A DNA stretch of 64,000 bases from NCBI RefSeq assembly GCF_003605635.1, contig NZ_QMDW01000006.1:62001-126000 (forward strand). Direction: 5' to 3'. Source of the DNA: Halonotius pteroides (lineage in GTDB: Archaea > Halobacteriota > Halobacteria > Halobacteriales > Haloferacaceae). Of the stretch, positions 36,061 to 45,363 are shown piece by piece. The notes under the pieces are model-generated. The model was not told the DNA's origin, ran no database searches, and saw only the letters and a list, made by a program, of their open reading frames with translations. The stretch's first letter is position 1, and each line of letters opens with the position of its first letter. A program made the translations under genes and the position numbers.

Positions 36061-37182
36061 CTAAGGATTCCGATGTAGCACCGCCGGCCGAGCGAGTGTG
36101 GCGTCGCCGACGGTATCATCAACGGCGTCGACATCGATCGTCGGCCACGCGTCGGACAGCGTTAGTGGCTCGATGGCGTCGTCGGTGACCACCACGGTGC
36201 CCTCGCTTTTCGCGCCCTGCACGGTCGGATTCCACGCGTAAGCCATCGGCGTGAAGATGCTGGCCGCGTGGTCGGGCATGGCGATCCACTCCCGGCCGGC
36301 GAAGCCGGCGGCCCCACCCTGATGGTGGTGTGTCCACTCGTCGGGCCAGTCGACAGCGGCGTAGGCCTGCTGGATGGCGTCAAACACGTCGCCGGCGGTG
36401 CCATCTGTGGCTGCAACCTGCTGGGTCGCCGCCAGCGCGCTTGTCTCGACGACCGCAGCGGTGCGGTGGCGGTCGACGAGCCAGTCCGGCGCGTCGAAGG
36501 CAACCGTTCGGGTCGCACTCGCATGGAGGCCGCCGCGGTGGGTGGTCACCGACAGCAACGCGTAGTCGCCAACTGCCGTCTCGGTCGGCGTGTAGTGCCG
36601 ATACTGTTGAGCGCGCTCGTCGCCACCGACGAGAACGACCGGCGCGACGAGCCCGCGGGCTTCGAGTGCCGCCCGGAGCTCGGTGGCGACCTCGCGTTCG
36701 GTATCCGTGGGGGCGATCGATCGCCCGGCAGCCTCGATGGCCGCGGCCACATCCGCGCCGACAGCCCGATAGCGGTCGATATCAGCGTCGGCTAGCGGTT
36801 GCCGGAGTGTTGTTGGGTCGACCGTCGCAAAGCCCGGCACATCGAAGTCGGCAGCGGCCGGCGTCGGCGACCGCTCGGCGACAGCCTCGGCCAGCGAGTC
36901 GGCATACCAGTCGACGGCGGCGACCGTGAACTCGGATGGAAGCTCTTCGTCGCGAAGTCGCGGGGCTTCGATGGTGTCGGTGACGACGCGGAAGCCGGCC
37001 TCGCGGTCGTAGCCGGCGGCGGCGACGCCGACCGACCCCTCACGGTCGACGACATTGCTGCCGCCGGTCAGCCACGCGAAGCTGTTTGGGCGGGCAAACC
37101 AGACGGCCGCGAGATCGGTCGCATCGAGATAGCGTTCAACTCGTGGCTGACGGTCGGCTACCGGCGGTGCTGCGGGTGGCAT
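36061..37182 (-). CDS. M24-like (Xaa-Pro aminopeptidase fold) protein lacking metal ligands
   Basis: 373 aa. A creatinase-like N-terminal domain (~10-140) precedes a pita-bread domain (~145-370). The HHHQGGAAGF segment corresponds to the conserved His region. The usual two metal-binding Asp are absent: where active enzymes have a GD...D-G-Y-x-x-D pattern, this reads GDYALLSVTTHRGGLHASATRT. The C-terminal Glu pair also looks replaced (QGAKSEGTVVVTDDAIEPL). A non-hydrolytic or binding role is more likely than peptidase. TTCAAGTA at 37204-37212 supports ATG 37182. Confidence 0.8.
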   Translation of the reverse strand: MPPAAPPVADRQPRVERYLDATDLAAVWFARPNSFAWLTGGSNVVDREGSVGVAAAGYDREAGFRVVTDTIEAPRLRDEELPSEFTVAAVDWYADSLAEAVAERSPTPAAADFDVPGFATVDPTTLRQPLADADIDRYRAVGADVAAAIEAAGRSIAPTDTEREVATELRAALEARGLVAPVVLVGGDERAQQYRHYTPTETAVGDYALLSVTTHRGGLHASATRTVAFDAPDWLVDRHRTAAVVETSALAATQQVAATDGTAGDVFDAIQQAYAAVDWPDEWTHHHQGGAAGFAGREWIAMPDHAASIFTPMAYAWNPTVQGAKSEGTVVVTDDAIEPLTLSDAWPTIDVDAVDDTVGDATLARPAVLHRNP

Positions 37183-37256
37183 ATCACGCTCTTCGGTTGC
37201 AGCTACTTGAAGCCGGAGCACCCATACAGATGACAGCGAGCGCGCGTGTGAACAGG

Positions 37257-37264
37257 TCTAAATA
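37257..37264 (+). promoter_or_regulatory. TATA box of ctaA
   Basis: TCTAAATA centred 27 bp before the ctaA ATG. The divergent M24-like promoter (TTCAAGTA, 37204-37212) lies ~45 bp away, so both starts share a 105-bp intergenic region. Confidence 0.6.
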
Positions 37265-37287
37265 GCCGGCGGCCTGACCTGCGACCA

Positions 37288-38157
37288 ATGCTTGAACGCC
37301 CAAACTGGTTCACGTTTCGACGGTTTGCGGCGGTCACAACAGCCCTGACGGTGTCGCTGATCACCCTCGGCGTCTACACCTCAGCGACCGGCTCCGGGCT
37401 GGCCTGTCAGGCCCAGTGGCCGCTGTGTTCCGACCAGTTGATTCCGACGCTAACGATCAACCCGGATTTCATCGAGTGGTTCCATCGTTTCGTTGCGATG
37501 ATCACCGGCTTTCTCATTCTCGGCACGGCCGGCTGGGCGTGGCGACGCGGTGATCGGCGGACGACACGCACCGCTGTTGGAGCGGTTGTGCTGCTCCCGC
37601 TACAGATCTCGATCGGCGCGATCACCGTGACGATCAACGGGCTCGTGCCGTGGGGGTATGCGGTGCCGACACATGCGGCACACCTCGTTGCCGCGCTGTC
37701 GATTTTCACGCTGTTGTCGCTGACAACGATCTACGCCTACCGCGAGCACCACAGTCGCCCGCCGCGGGCACGGGGCCGACGCGCGCTTGGTGTCACCCTC
37801 GTCGCGCTGCTGGTTAGTGGCCTGTTCAGCCGTGGCGTCCCGCTGTTGCAGTATTCGCCGGGCGCACAGGCGTGGTATTATGCTGTGTCGCTGATCGCGG
37901 TCATCGGGCTGTTGGCGACGGTGTACTGGCTGACCGGCGTCGACCGGCTTGGTCGGCAGTTGGCCGGTCTCGCTCTCGCGATCATTGTCGGCACCATGCT
38001 GATCGGTCGGGATCTTGTCGCTTACACACCGACCGTCCAACTCCTCAATTTCGGGCTGTATGTGGCCGCGGTGGTGCTCGTCGCCGGCGGGCTCTGGCGG
38101 CTGTTTGGGCGGGTACAGTCGCCGTCAACGCCGTTTGGAACCGAGCACTCAGAGTAA
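37288..38157 (+). CDS. ctaA: Heme A synthase (COX15/CtaA family)
   Basis: Hydroxylates the C8 methyl of heme O to form heme A for terminal oxidases; 289 aa with about eight helices. Conserved features are TGSGLACQAQWPLCSDQLIP (external Cys pair region), EWFHRFVAMITGF (first heme His with preceding Glu) and THAAHLVAALS (second His pair). The second four-helix half is shorter and lacks an equally clear EH pair. TCTAAATA at 37257-37264 is 27 bp upstream. Divergent from the M24-like gene. Confidence 0.88.
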   Translation: MLERPNWFTFRRFAAVTTALTVSLITLGVYTSATGSGLACQAQWPLCSDQLIPTLTINPDFIEWFHRFVAMITGFLILGTAGWAWRRGDRRTTRTAVGAVVLLPLQISIGAITVTINGLVPWGYAVPTHAAHLVAALSIFTLLSLTTIYAYREHHSRPPRARGRRALGVTLVALLVSGLFSRGVPLLQYSPGAQAWYYAVSLIAVIGLLATVYWLTGVDRLGRQLAGLALAIIVGTMLIGRDLVAYTPTVQLLNFGLYVAAVVLVAGGLWRLFGRVQSPSTPFGTEHSE

Positions 38158-38196
38158 GACGCAACGACGACAGATCCTCACGAGTGTGCCCGCCAC

Positions 38197-39693
38197 CTAC
38201 ACGAAGTCGTTGAGCCCGGCCTGATTCTCATCGTCGTCGTCGGTCTTGGCTGGATCGTCGCCGTCAGTGTCGGCATCGCTATCGGAGCGACGTGTCTCGC
38301 TGTCGTCACCCCGGTCGGAGACAGCAGAATCGCTGTCCGCCGTTGTAGCGTTGTCGTCGCCGTCTCCTGTGCCCCCGGCAAACGCGCCGCTGGAGTGGGC
38401 TTTGATCGCCTCCGCGCGTAGTTCCTCGGCGTCGGCGACGATCGACTCAACCTTGTTCGTTGACTCGCCGCTGCCGGTAATGAAAGACACCGCCGCTTCG
38501 TCGAGGTCGTAGGCCGCCGTCATCGTCACAGTCAATTCCCTTGGTTTGCAGTGGTGTGTCATCGCCGACAGGAACGGCAACACCTCACGGCGGGCGGTGT
38601 CAATGCTGAGGCCGCTCCGCTCGGCGATCCGTTGGCAGACCTCGTCTGCGGTCTCATCTGATCCGGGCCAAAACTGCGGGCGGCTGTAACGCGTCCAGCC
38701 GCCGTTGGTGCCGTCGCGGGCGGCGGCGACGCCGGCAGCCGCGTTGTCGGTCGCATACCGCCAGTAGCTGTAGTTTTGGGTGGCACGCACGCGGCCCAGC
38801 CACCGGTCGGCGTTGGCTAAGACATCGTAGGCGCGGGCGGCCTCGGTTGGCTCATAGACCGCCAACAGATTGTTTTCGAGCCATTTTGTCAGATCATCGG
38901 GCGTCTCATCGACGCGGTAGGCCGACTGCAGGGCCTCCTCGGCGGACTCCTCTTTGAGAACAACATCAAGGAACGGAAAGAGACCCATCGCCCGATCCCG
39001 CCCGCTGGTGACGACATCCTCGGCGGTGATCGCATCGCGGCCCTCTGTGGCGGCTTGCAGATCCTTGATCGCCCCACGGAGGTCACCGTCGTTGGTGTCG
39101 GCGATCACGTCGAGGGCGTCCTGTTCGTACTCGATGTCCTCCCGGCGACAGATATCCCGCAGGACAGGAACGATCGAGCGTGCGGATACGTCGCGAAACT
39201 CGATGTCCTCACAGGCGTTGCGCAGTCCGCGAGACATCTCGTAGAACTCGTTGGCGATCAGCACGATCGGTTGGCTGGCGTCTTTGACCAGCTTCGTGAT
39301 CGCCGACGCGCCGCCGCGGTCGTATGTGCCGTGGATGTTGTCGGCCTCATCAAGGATGACGAGTTGGCGGCTCTCGGTGTCGCCGCCGCGGGCGCCGCCA
39401 CCGCCCGCACTGCCGGCCAAGGTGGCGTTGTTTGCCGCCCGCCCGGCAAACCGCTCGATCACGTCAGCGGTTCGCTGGTCGGAGGCGTTGAGTTCGACTG
39501 TCTTCCAGCCCATATCCGCGGCCAGCGCGTGGGCCGCGGAGGTCTTGCCGACCCCCGGCGAGCCATAGAGGATCACCGCCTGCCCGTGGTCGTCCCACGT
39601 TGTGGCCCACTCGTGGAACGCATCGCGGGCTTTGTCGTTGCCGCGAACCTCCGAGAGGGTCGTCGGGCGGTAGCGTTCGGTCCAATCAGCCAT
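38197..39693 (-). CDS. rfcL: Replication factor C large subunit
   Basis: Clamp-loader ATPase that opens PCNA; 498 aa. The Walker A is GSPGVGKTS (~44-52), Walker B VILDEADNIHG, and the AAA+ lid and collar follow. The last ~90 residues are very acidic (DSDADTDGDDPAKTDDDDEN) and end in QAGLNDFV, a PIP-box-like PCNA contact at the extreme C-terminus. I chose ATG 39693 (MADWTERYRP) because CTTAGTGG-type minus-strand sequence at 39718-39725 lies 28 bp upstream and the RFC-L family starts here. Confidence 0.94.
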   Translation of the reverse strand: MADWTERYRPTTLSEVRGNDKARDAFHEWATTWDDHGQAVILYGSPGVGKTSAAHALAADMGWKTVELNASDQRTADVIERFAGRAANNATLAGSAGGGGARGGDTESRQLVILDEADNIHGTYDRGGASAITKLVKDASQPIVLIANEFYEMSRGLRNACEDIEFRDVSARSIVPVLRDICRREDIEYEQDALDVIADTNDGDLRGAIKDLQAATEGRDAITAEDVVTSGRDRAMGLFPFLDVVLKEESAEEALQSAYRVDETPDDLTKWLENNLLAVYEPTEAARAYDVLANADRWLGRVRATQNYSYWRYATDNAAAGVAAARDGTNGGWTRYSRPQFWPGSDETADEVCQRIAERSGLSIDTARREVLPFLSAMTHHCKPRELTVTMTAAYDLDEAAVSFITGSGESTNKVESIVADAEELRAEAIKAHSSGAFAGGTGDGDDNATTADSDSAVSDRGDDSETRRSDSDADTDGDDPAKTDDDDENQAGLNDFV

Positions 39694-39805
39694 TATTGTG
39701 ATGTGGCTCGTCGCTTGCTTAGTGGTTGCGACCGCGGGTGCCCCGACAGTCGGGCGGACTCGTTCCGCCGGTAGATTCATGCAGACTGTCCTGAAAGAGT
39801 GTGGT

Positions 39806-40243
39806 ATGACAGAGCATCAATCACACGCGATGGACGACAACGAGATCGGTGCCTTGCTCGGTTCCGGCGGCACCGGCGTGATCGCCTTCGCCGACGAGGA
39901 CGAGCCATACGCCATCCCGATCTCCTACGGCTACGATGACGACACCGAGGCGTTCTATATCCGGTGTGGGTTTGCTCCCGACAGCGAGAAACGCCGGTTT
40001 GTCGACGACGGCGTCACGGCGTCGTTGGTCATTACCGATGACACCGGCACCTGGCGGAGCGTCATCGCCCGTGGGTCGCTCACCGAGATCTCCGAACCCG
40101 CGATCGAGGGCGGGGCCGCCCAAAGCATCCGCCGGATGAACATCCCCTACGTGACGATTCACGAGACGCCAGCGACAGCGATGGAGTTTGAGCTTTACCG
40201 ACTCACCCCTGAGTCGGTGACCGGTCGCAAGGAACAACCCTGA
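39806..40243 (+). CDS. Pyridoxamine 5'-phosphate oxidase-like FMN-binding protein
   Basis: 145 aa split-barrel flavoprotein. Recognisable pieces are the N-terminal helix, then GTGVIAFADEDEPYAIPISYGYD and the strand SLVITDDTGTWRSVIARGSL, a common pattern in the haloarchaeal PPOX-type family. I chose ATG 39806 over upstream ATG 39698 because the extra residues overlap the rfcL promoter. The substrate is unknown; relatives bind FMN, F420 or heme. Confidence 0.85.
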   Translation: MTEHQSHAMDDNEIGALLGSGGTGVIAFADEDEPYAIPISYGYDDDTEAFYIRCGFAPDSEKRRFVDDGVTASLVITDDTGTWRSVIARGSLTEISEPAIEGGAAQSIRRMNIPYVTIHETPATAMEFELYRLTPESVTGRKEQP

Positions 40244-40372
40244 CCGGCCGGGCGATATGGCACCACCAGCGGCCAATCAAGCATATACGACAGTTGTCTA
40301 GCCCATGGTTCGACAGATTTTTTCCCAGACCGTCGGTAGCAATGATATGGGACAACTGGCGGTAGGGCGGCG

Positions 40373-41080
40373 ATGACAGCGACCGTACGCGAGGATCTCG
40401 CCCACCGGATCGCCGGCGAGGTCACGCTGAGTGACGACCCCGGCGCGACGCTGAAGAAGTGGCGCACCGATTTCAACATCTCCCAAACCGAGTTGGCCGC
40501 CCAGATTGATGTCTCCTCGTCGGTGATCTCGGATTACGAGAGCGGTCGCCGGGAGAGCCCCGGCATCGGCATCGTCCACCGGCTGGTCACCGCCCTGCTC
40601 GATGTCGATGAGGCCCGTGGCGGCAGTCACATCCGACAGTACGGCCGTGTGCTGTCGGCCGGCTTCGAGAGCGACATCGTCCACGACCTACGAGAGTATC
40701 CAGCCGCGCTCCCGCTGGATGATTTTTATGACGCACTCGACGCCACCGAGGTCAGCGAGGGCAAATGGGACTACGTCAACGGTCACACCGTCATCAACAG
40801 CATTCAAACGATCACCCGGCTGAGCAACGAGGAGTTTTATCGACTGTACGGGCAAAGCACCGACCGCGGACTCGTGTTTACGAACGTCAGCCGCGGCGAG
40901 GGGCCACTGGTCGCCATGCGCGTCGTCACACCGACGCCGAACGCGGTCGTCCTCCATGGGATCGAGGCCGATGACCTCTGGGAACACGCCCCCGCACTTG
41001 CCGAGATCGACGGCTTCTCGCTGGCGACCTCGACCCGGGATCTTGATGACGCGCTGGCGGAGCTGCGGGAGTTGGCCTGA
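40373..41080 (+). CDS. Archaeal XRE-type transcriptional regulator (COG1709-like)
   Basis: 235 aa. A helix-turn-helix of the XRE/lambda-repressor type spans about residues 26-75 (LKKWRTDFNISQTELAAQIDVSSSVISDYESGRRESPG). The C-terminal ~135 residues form a separate domain (NEEFYRLYGQSTDRGLVFTNVSRGEGPLVAMRVVTPTPNAVVLHG) conserved in archaeal COG1709 proteins, likely a ligand or dimer domain. The upstream region has GATATGG at 40342-40348, ~27 bp from the ATG, and a T-run (40314-40321) further up. Confidence 0.86.
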   Translation: MTATVREDLAHRIAGEVTLSDDPGATLKKWRTDFNISQTELAAQIDVSSSVISDYESGRRESPGIGIVHRLVTALLDVDEARGGSHIRQYGRVLSAGFESDIVHDLREYPAALPLDDFYDALDATEVSEGKWDYVNGHTVINSIQTITRLSNEEFYRLYGQSTDRGLVFTNVSRGEGPLVAMRVVTPTPNAVVLHGIEADDLWEHAPALAEIDGFSLATSTRDLDDALAELRELA

Positions 41081-41157
41081 TTGACGGCATCGACACCGCT
41101 CGGTAGTCGCGCTGGTTGTTGATGCCGACGACTGCGACTATCGGAATCTCAAAACCG

Positions 41158-41532
41158 CTATCTGGCTGTCGGCGTAATGCCGTCGCCAACGGCGTCCATC
41201 ACTTGGAGGACGGCACTGGCAGCCAGCCCTTGGGCAACCTCGCGTTGGGTCTCGTCGTCGAGGCCGGCTTCCAAATCATCAACGTCGGGCGTGTAGCCCG
41301 CGGTCACGGGGTGGCCGGCTGGGGGGTCGACCGCAACGGTGGCGGTCGGGCCGCCGTCTTGGAGTTCTGAGCCGACATGGTAGCCATCCGGGAGATACGA
41401 CTCCGTCTCAGAAACGATAGCTGCGACAGCATGTCGAAGCGCGCGCTTCTGGCCGCCGGAGAGTTCGACATCAGCGGTCGGCTGGTCGTCGATGCCCATC
41501 CCGGCACCTGCCCCCGGATAGTTTCCGTTCAT
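41158..41532 (-). CDS. DUF5811 family protein
   Basis: 124 aa soluble protein; MNGNYPGAGAG start, a central helical region (GGQKRALRHAVAAIVSETESYLPDGYHVGSEL), and an end EVAQGLAASAVLQVMDAVGDGITPTA. This is the pattern I associate with haloarchaeal DUF5811. A CTTTTTATTACGG tract at about 41560-41572 provides the promoter. Function unknown. Confidence 0.83.
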   Translation of the reverse strand: MNGNYPGAGAGMGIDDQPTADVELSGGQKRALRHAVAAIVSETESYLPDGYHVGSELQDGGPTATVAVDPPAGHPVTAGYTPDVDDLEAGLDDETQREVAQGLAASAVLQVMDAVGDGITPTAR

Positions 41533-41608
41533 TGAAAGTCAAACGGAATAGGTGCGGCCGTAATAAAAAGGCGTCGGCGATCCGCCGGGGCGCGTTGGAT
41601 CGATGGCG

Positions 41609-42088
41609 TCAACAGATCGGCTCGCTGTCGCCGTAGGCTGCGAGTACGACCGCGGCGGTGTGGCTACTACCGTCAGCATCAACGGTGGAGACAAGCGCGT
41701 CGCGATCAGTGAACTCCCACTCGCGGAGTTCACAGCCGGCATCGAGGCCGCGGCCGGCGGCAGCCTCGATGGCGTCAGGATCGGTGCCGGAGGCCTCATA
41801 AAACAGCCCTGGCCCTGGCCCGGTCGCCCACGCGATGGCGGTTGCCGCCGTCTCGGCCGCCGCATCGGGGCCGACGACAGACCGCCCCTCAACGACAGTC
41901 AGTTGATTGCCGGCCGCCCCGAGATCCGGCGCGCGGTCGACAACCTCGATCGTTGCGTCGGCCGGGATCACCGAGGAGACGGCCACAAGATTGTAGTTGT
42001 GGAGGTTCGCGTCGGCGAGGGCGGCGTCGTAGGCAGCCATCGCTGTGGGGGCGCGACCGATCCCGCCGGCGACGTGGATCGTCGTCAT
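41609..42088 (-). CDS. pdaD: Pyruvoyl-dependent arginine decarboxylase
   Basis: Decarboxylates arginine to agmatine, the first step to archaeal polyamines and agmatidine; 159 aa. The proenzyme cleaves itself at NLVAVSSVIPAD, between Ser38 and Ser39 by my numbering, to make the pyruvoyl group. GAAGNQLTVVEGR and LFYEASGTDPDAI follow as in the family. I chose ATG 42088 over ATG 42094 because a GATTAG box at 42113-42118 lies 28 bp upstream of it. It lies downstream of panA on the same strand, after 104 bp. Confidence 0.93.
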   Translation of the reverse strand: MTTIHVAGGIGRAPTAMAAYDAALADANLHNYNLVAVSSVIPADATIEVVDRAPDLGAAGNQLTVVEGRSVVGPDAAAETAATAIAWATGPGPGLFYEASGTDPDAIEAAAGRGLDAGCELREWEFTDRDALVSTVDADGSSHTAAVVLAAYGDSEPIC

Positions 42089-42198
42089 TACCATACCGCG
42101 GTGGCCTGACGGCTAATCGGTTACGACTCAGCAGAAGAAACGAGACGGGTCACGCAGCCGCTTGCGGATGCCACCGCCGTCAGTTGGCAGCAGCAGCG

Positions 42199-43422
42199 TT
42201 AGTGGCGGTACCGAACAACGCCGTCGTCTGTCTCGTTGGCGTCGAGTTTCTCGCGGGCGTCGTCGATATCCGCTCGGGAGACCGTCGTCCGGTCGTCACG
42301 GATGGCAAACATCCCGGCCTCGGTGATGAGGCTCTCGATGTCCGCGCCGCTGTAGTCGTCAAGCTCGGCTGCGAGATCCGCAAAGTCGACGTCGGTGTCA
42401 ACGCTGATCTGCTGGCTGTGGATCTCAAGGATACGCTCGCGACCCTCGGCGTTGGGTTTCGGCACCTCGATGAGACGGTCGAAGCGGCCCGGGCGCAGGA
42501 TGGCCTCATCCAGCATATCAAAGCGGTTCGTGGCGGCCATCAGCTGAATCTCGCCGCGCTCATCGAACCCATCCATCTCCGAGAGCAGTTGCATCATCGT
42601 TCGCTGCACCTCGGCGTCGCCGGAGGTTTTCGAGTCGGTTCGGCGGGAGGCGACAGCGTCGATCTCGTCGATGAAGACGACGGCTGGTTCGCGCTCGGCC
42701 GCCAACGAGAACAGATCGCGGACGAGCCGCGCGCCCTCGCCGATAAACTTCTGGACGAGCTCGGAGCCCGTCATCTTGATGAACGTGGCGTCGCTCTCGT
42801 TGGCGACAGCCTTCGCAAGCATCGTCTTTCCGGTTCCGGGTGGCCCATGCATCAGCACACCCGACGGTGGGTCGATGCCGACAGCGTCGAACTGCTCGGG
42901 GTTTTCGATGGCGTCCTCGACGGCTTCTCGCACCTCCGTCACCTGGTCGTCGATTCCGCCGATGTCGTCGTAGGTGACGTTGGGGGATGCGGTGACCTCC
43001 ATCGCCTGCGCTCGGGCATCGGTTTCGTCATCAAGCAGCTGCTGGATGCCGAACGATTCGTTGATCGCAACACGGTCGCCGGATTCGAGTTTGTCCTCCA
43101 ACTCCGGCGTTACCTCGGTAAGCACCTCTTGATTGTTGCCGTGCTGTTTGATGACGACATTGCCGTCGTCGGTCAACTCCTCGACGCTGGCAATATAAAG
43201 GGCGGCCGTCTTCAACGCCTCGTTGCGATCTTTGAGGCGGCTGACCTCATCATGGAGGTCGGTGCGCTGTTCGGTGGCTTCCGAGAGCCGTGTTTCGAGC
43301 TCCTCGTTGACAGCCATAAGCCGCTTAAAGTGTTTCTTGAGTGCTGACAGCCGCTCGGCTGGTGACATCTCAGGATCCAGATCCAGCCGCGGCCGATCGG
43401 GAATCGACGGGCTACGTGACAT
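42199..43422 (-). CDS. panA: Proteasome-activating nucleotidase (PAN)
   Basis: Hexameric AAA ATPase that unfolds substrates for the 20S proteasome; 407 aa. An N-terminal coiled coil (~22-72) precedes an OB domain (~75-140). Walker A is GPPGTGKT (193-200), Walker B FIDEIDA (250-256), followed by the sensor and SRH with ATNRFDML and RPGRFDR. The C-terminus is VVRYRH: the usual HbYX gate-opening tail would need Tyr as penultimate residue, here it is third from last, so the tail is shifted by one. GGTAAATG at 43445-43452 lies 26 bp upstream. Confidence 0.95.
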   Translation of the reverse strand: MSRSPSIPDRPRLDLDPEMSPAERLSALKKHFKRLMAVNEELETRLSEATEQRTDLHDEVSRLKDRNEALKTAALYIASVEELTDDGNVVIKQHGNNQEVLTEVTPELEDKLESGDRVAINESFGIQQLLDDETDARAQAMEVTASPNVTYDDIGGIDDQVTEVREAVEDAIENPEQFDAVGIDPPSGVLMHGPPGTGKTMLAKAVANESDATFIKMTGSELVQKFIGEGARLVRDLFSLAAEREPAVVFIDEIDAVASRRTDSKTSGDAEVQRTMMQLLSEMDGFDERGEIQLMAATNRFDMLDEAILRPGRFDRLIEVPKPNAEGRERILEIHSQQISVDTDVDFADLAAELDDYSGADIESLITEAGMFAIRDDRTTVSRADIDDAREKLDANETDDGVVRYRH

Positions 43423-43524
43423 TCGTTATGTGGTTCGGTCTGGCGGTAAATGTGCCTTTGGGTCGCGGGGAATGTGCCGTGATACCACGGTTGATATGCG
43501 TGCTGAACACCGCCGGAGGCTCGT

Positions 43525-45339
43525 TCAGCGCAGCTCGTCGATCCGGTCGAGATAGGTGTCGTAGACGCCGAGAGCGGACTCGATGGGGTCAGCACTGGTC
43601 ATGTCGATACCGGCGAGTTCGAGGGCCTCGATCGGGTAGACGCTGCCGCCGGCGGCCAGCATCTCGCGGTAGTCAGCGGCTGCGGCGTCGTTGACCGCGT
43701 TGTCACTGCTGTCGCCGTCGCCGAGAATCCGATCGACGATGGCAACGGCGGCGGAGATGCCGGTCGCATACTGATAGACATAAAAGTTGTAGTAGAAGTG
43801 TGGAATCCGCTGCCACTCGCGGTGAATCCGGTCGTCGATGACGGCTGGCTCGTAGTAGTCTGTTTTGAGGCCACCGTAGAGTTCGTCGAAGACATCCGGC
43901 GTCAGCGGCGCATCATTCTCGGCGCGTTCGTGGATCTGGTGTTCGAACTCCGCAAACATCGTCTGGCGGTAGAGCGTCGACCGGAACCGTTCGAGATACT
44001 CGTCGAGAACGTACAGCCGGAGTTCGTCGTCGTCGACGGTCTCAAGCAGGTGCTGTGTGAGCAGGGTCTCGTTGACCGTCGAGGCGACCTCGGCGACAAA
44101 GATCTCATAGCTTGCGTCGTGCCACGGCTGGGCCGCTTGTGCCAGCTCCGAGTGCATCGAGTGGCCCAACTCGTGGGCCAGCGTAAACATCGAGGAGATA
44201 TCGTCCTGGTAGTTCAGTAGGATGAACGGCTGGGTGTCGTAGGTGCCCGATGAGAACGCGCCGGAACGCTTGCCGCGATTCTCATACACGTCGACCCAGC
44301 GGCTGTCCAGCCCCTCGGCGAGTCGATCACGGTAGGCCTCACCAAGCGGTGCGACCGCCTCGATGATCCACTCCTTCGCTTGTGTGTATTCGACATCCGG
44401 CCCCTCCTCACCGGTGATTGAGGTGTAAAGATCCCACATCCGAAGATCGTCGACACCGAGAGCATCGCGTTTGAGCTCGGCATGCCGGTGGAGGGAATCG
44501 AGGTTGTCGTGAACCGTCTCAACAAGTGTGTCGTAGACCTCGACGGGGACGTTTGGGCCGTCGAGAGCGGCTTGGCGGGCTGTCTCGTAGTTTCGGGCGC
44601 GAGCGACTTTCACATCCTTCCGCACCTGTTTTTTCAGCGATGTGCCGACGGTGTTGCGAACCGTCTCCCATTCGTCGTAGTAGGCCTCATACACTCGTTG
44701 GCGGAAGGCACGGGTTTTGTGTTTCTGGAGCGTCGTGAAGTTGGCCTGGCTGATCTCGATCTCTTCGCCGTCGGGGGCTTCGACGGTCGGGAACTCCATA
44801 TCCGCATTCGACAGCATTGAGTAGATCTCACTCGGCGATGAGGTGACCTCGCCCAGCTCAGCCAGCAGCTCCTCGACTTCCTTCGATCGGGTGTGGGGCT
44901 TGCCCCGAAGCACGTCATCAAAGAAGTGCTCGTAGGCGGCGAGGGCCGGCTCTTCGTCGATGAATGCCTCGATGTCGTCGTCTGTCAGCGCCTGAAGCTC
45001 GGGTTCGATGTAGGAGGTCGCACTAGAGGCCTCCGAGGAGAGCGCTTCAGCCTTTCCCGAAAGCGCCTGATACTCCTGATTTCGCGTATCCTCACTGGAG
45101 CGAAGGTTCGCATAAACCGACAGTTGGGCGACCTCGCGCATGAGCTCCTCACGGAGCTCCAGCAGTTCCAACAGGGTTTCAGGGCTCTCGGTGACCCGTC
45201 CCTCGTAGGCGTCGAACGCCTCGATTCGCCCGGAGAGATGCTCAAACTGCTCGGCCCATGCGTCATCAGACTCGAATATCGATCCGAGTGCCCACTTGTG
45301 TTCCTCGGCGATCTCGGATCGCTCGGGTACCGTGCTCAT
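43525..45339 (-). CDS. pepF: Oligoendopeptidase F (M3B)
   Basis: Cytoplasmic zinc endopeptidase degrading short peptides; 604 aa, the family's usual length. The zinc motif is HELGH at residues 389-393 (within FTLAHELGHSMHSELAQ), with the third ligand Glu ~24 residues on (IFVAEVASTVNE). The N-terminal half is the helical M3 domain. It begins 25 bp after truA and may share its transcript; products of PAN-proteasome cleavage are plausible substrates. Confidence 0.95.
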   Translation of the reverse strand: MSTVPERSEIAEEHKWALGSIFESDDAWAEQFEHLSGRIEAFDAYEGRVTESPETLLELLELREELMREVAQLSVYANLRSSEDTRNQEYQALSGKAEALSSEASSATSYIEPELQALTDDDIEAFIDEEPALAAYEHFFDDVLRGKPHTRSKEVEELLAELGEVTSSPSEIYSMLSNADMEFPTVEAPDGEEIEISQANFTTLQKHKTRAFRQRVYEAYYDEWETVRNTVGTSLKKQVRKDVKVARARNYETARQAALDGPNVPVEVYDTLVETVHDNLDSLHRHAELKRDALGVDDLRMWDLYTSITGEEGPDVEYTQAKEWIIEAVAPLGEAYRDRLAEGLDSRWVDVYENRGKRSGAFSSGTYDTQPFILLNYQDDISSMFTLAHELGHSMHSELAQAAQPWHDASYEIFVAEVASTVNETLLTQHLLETVDDDELRLYVLDEYLERFRSTLYRQTMFAEFEHQIHERAENDAPLTPDVFDELYGGLKTDYYEPAVIDDRIHREWQRIPHFYYNFYVYQYATGISAAVAIVDRILGDGDSSDNAVNDAAAADYREMLAAGGSVYPIEALELAGIDMTSADPIESALGVYDTYLDRIDELR

Positions 45340-45363
45340 ACAGAAAGATGGCCGACAGCGCGC

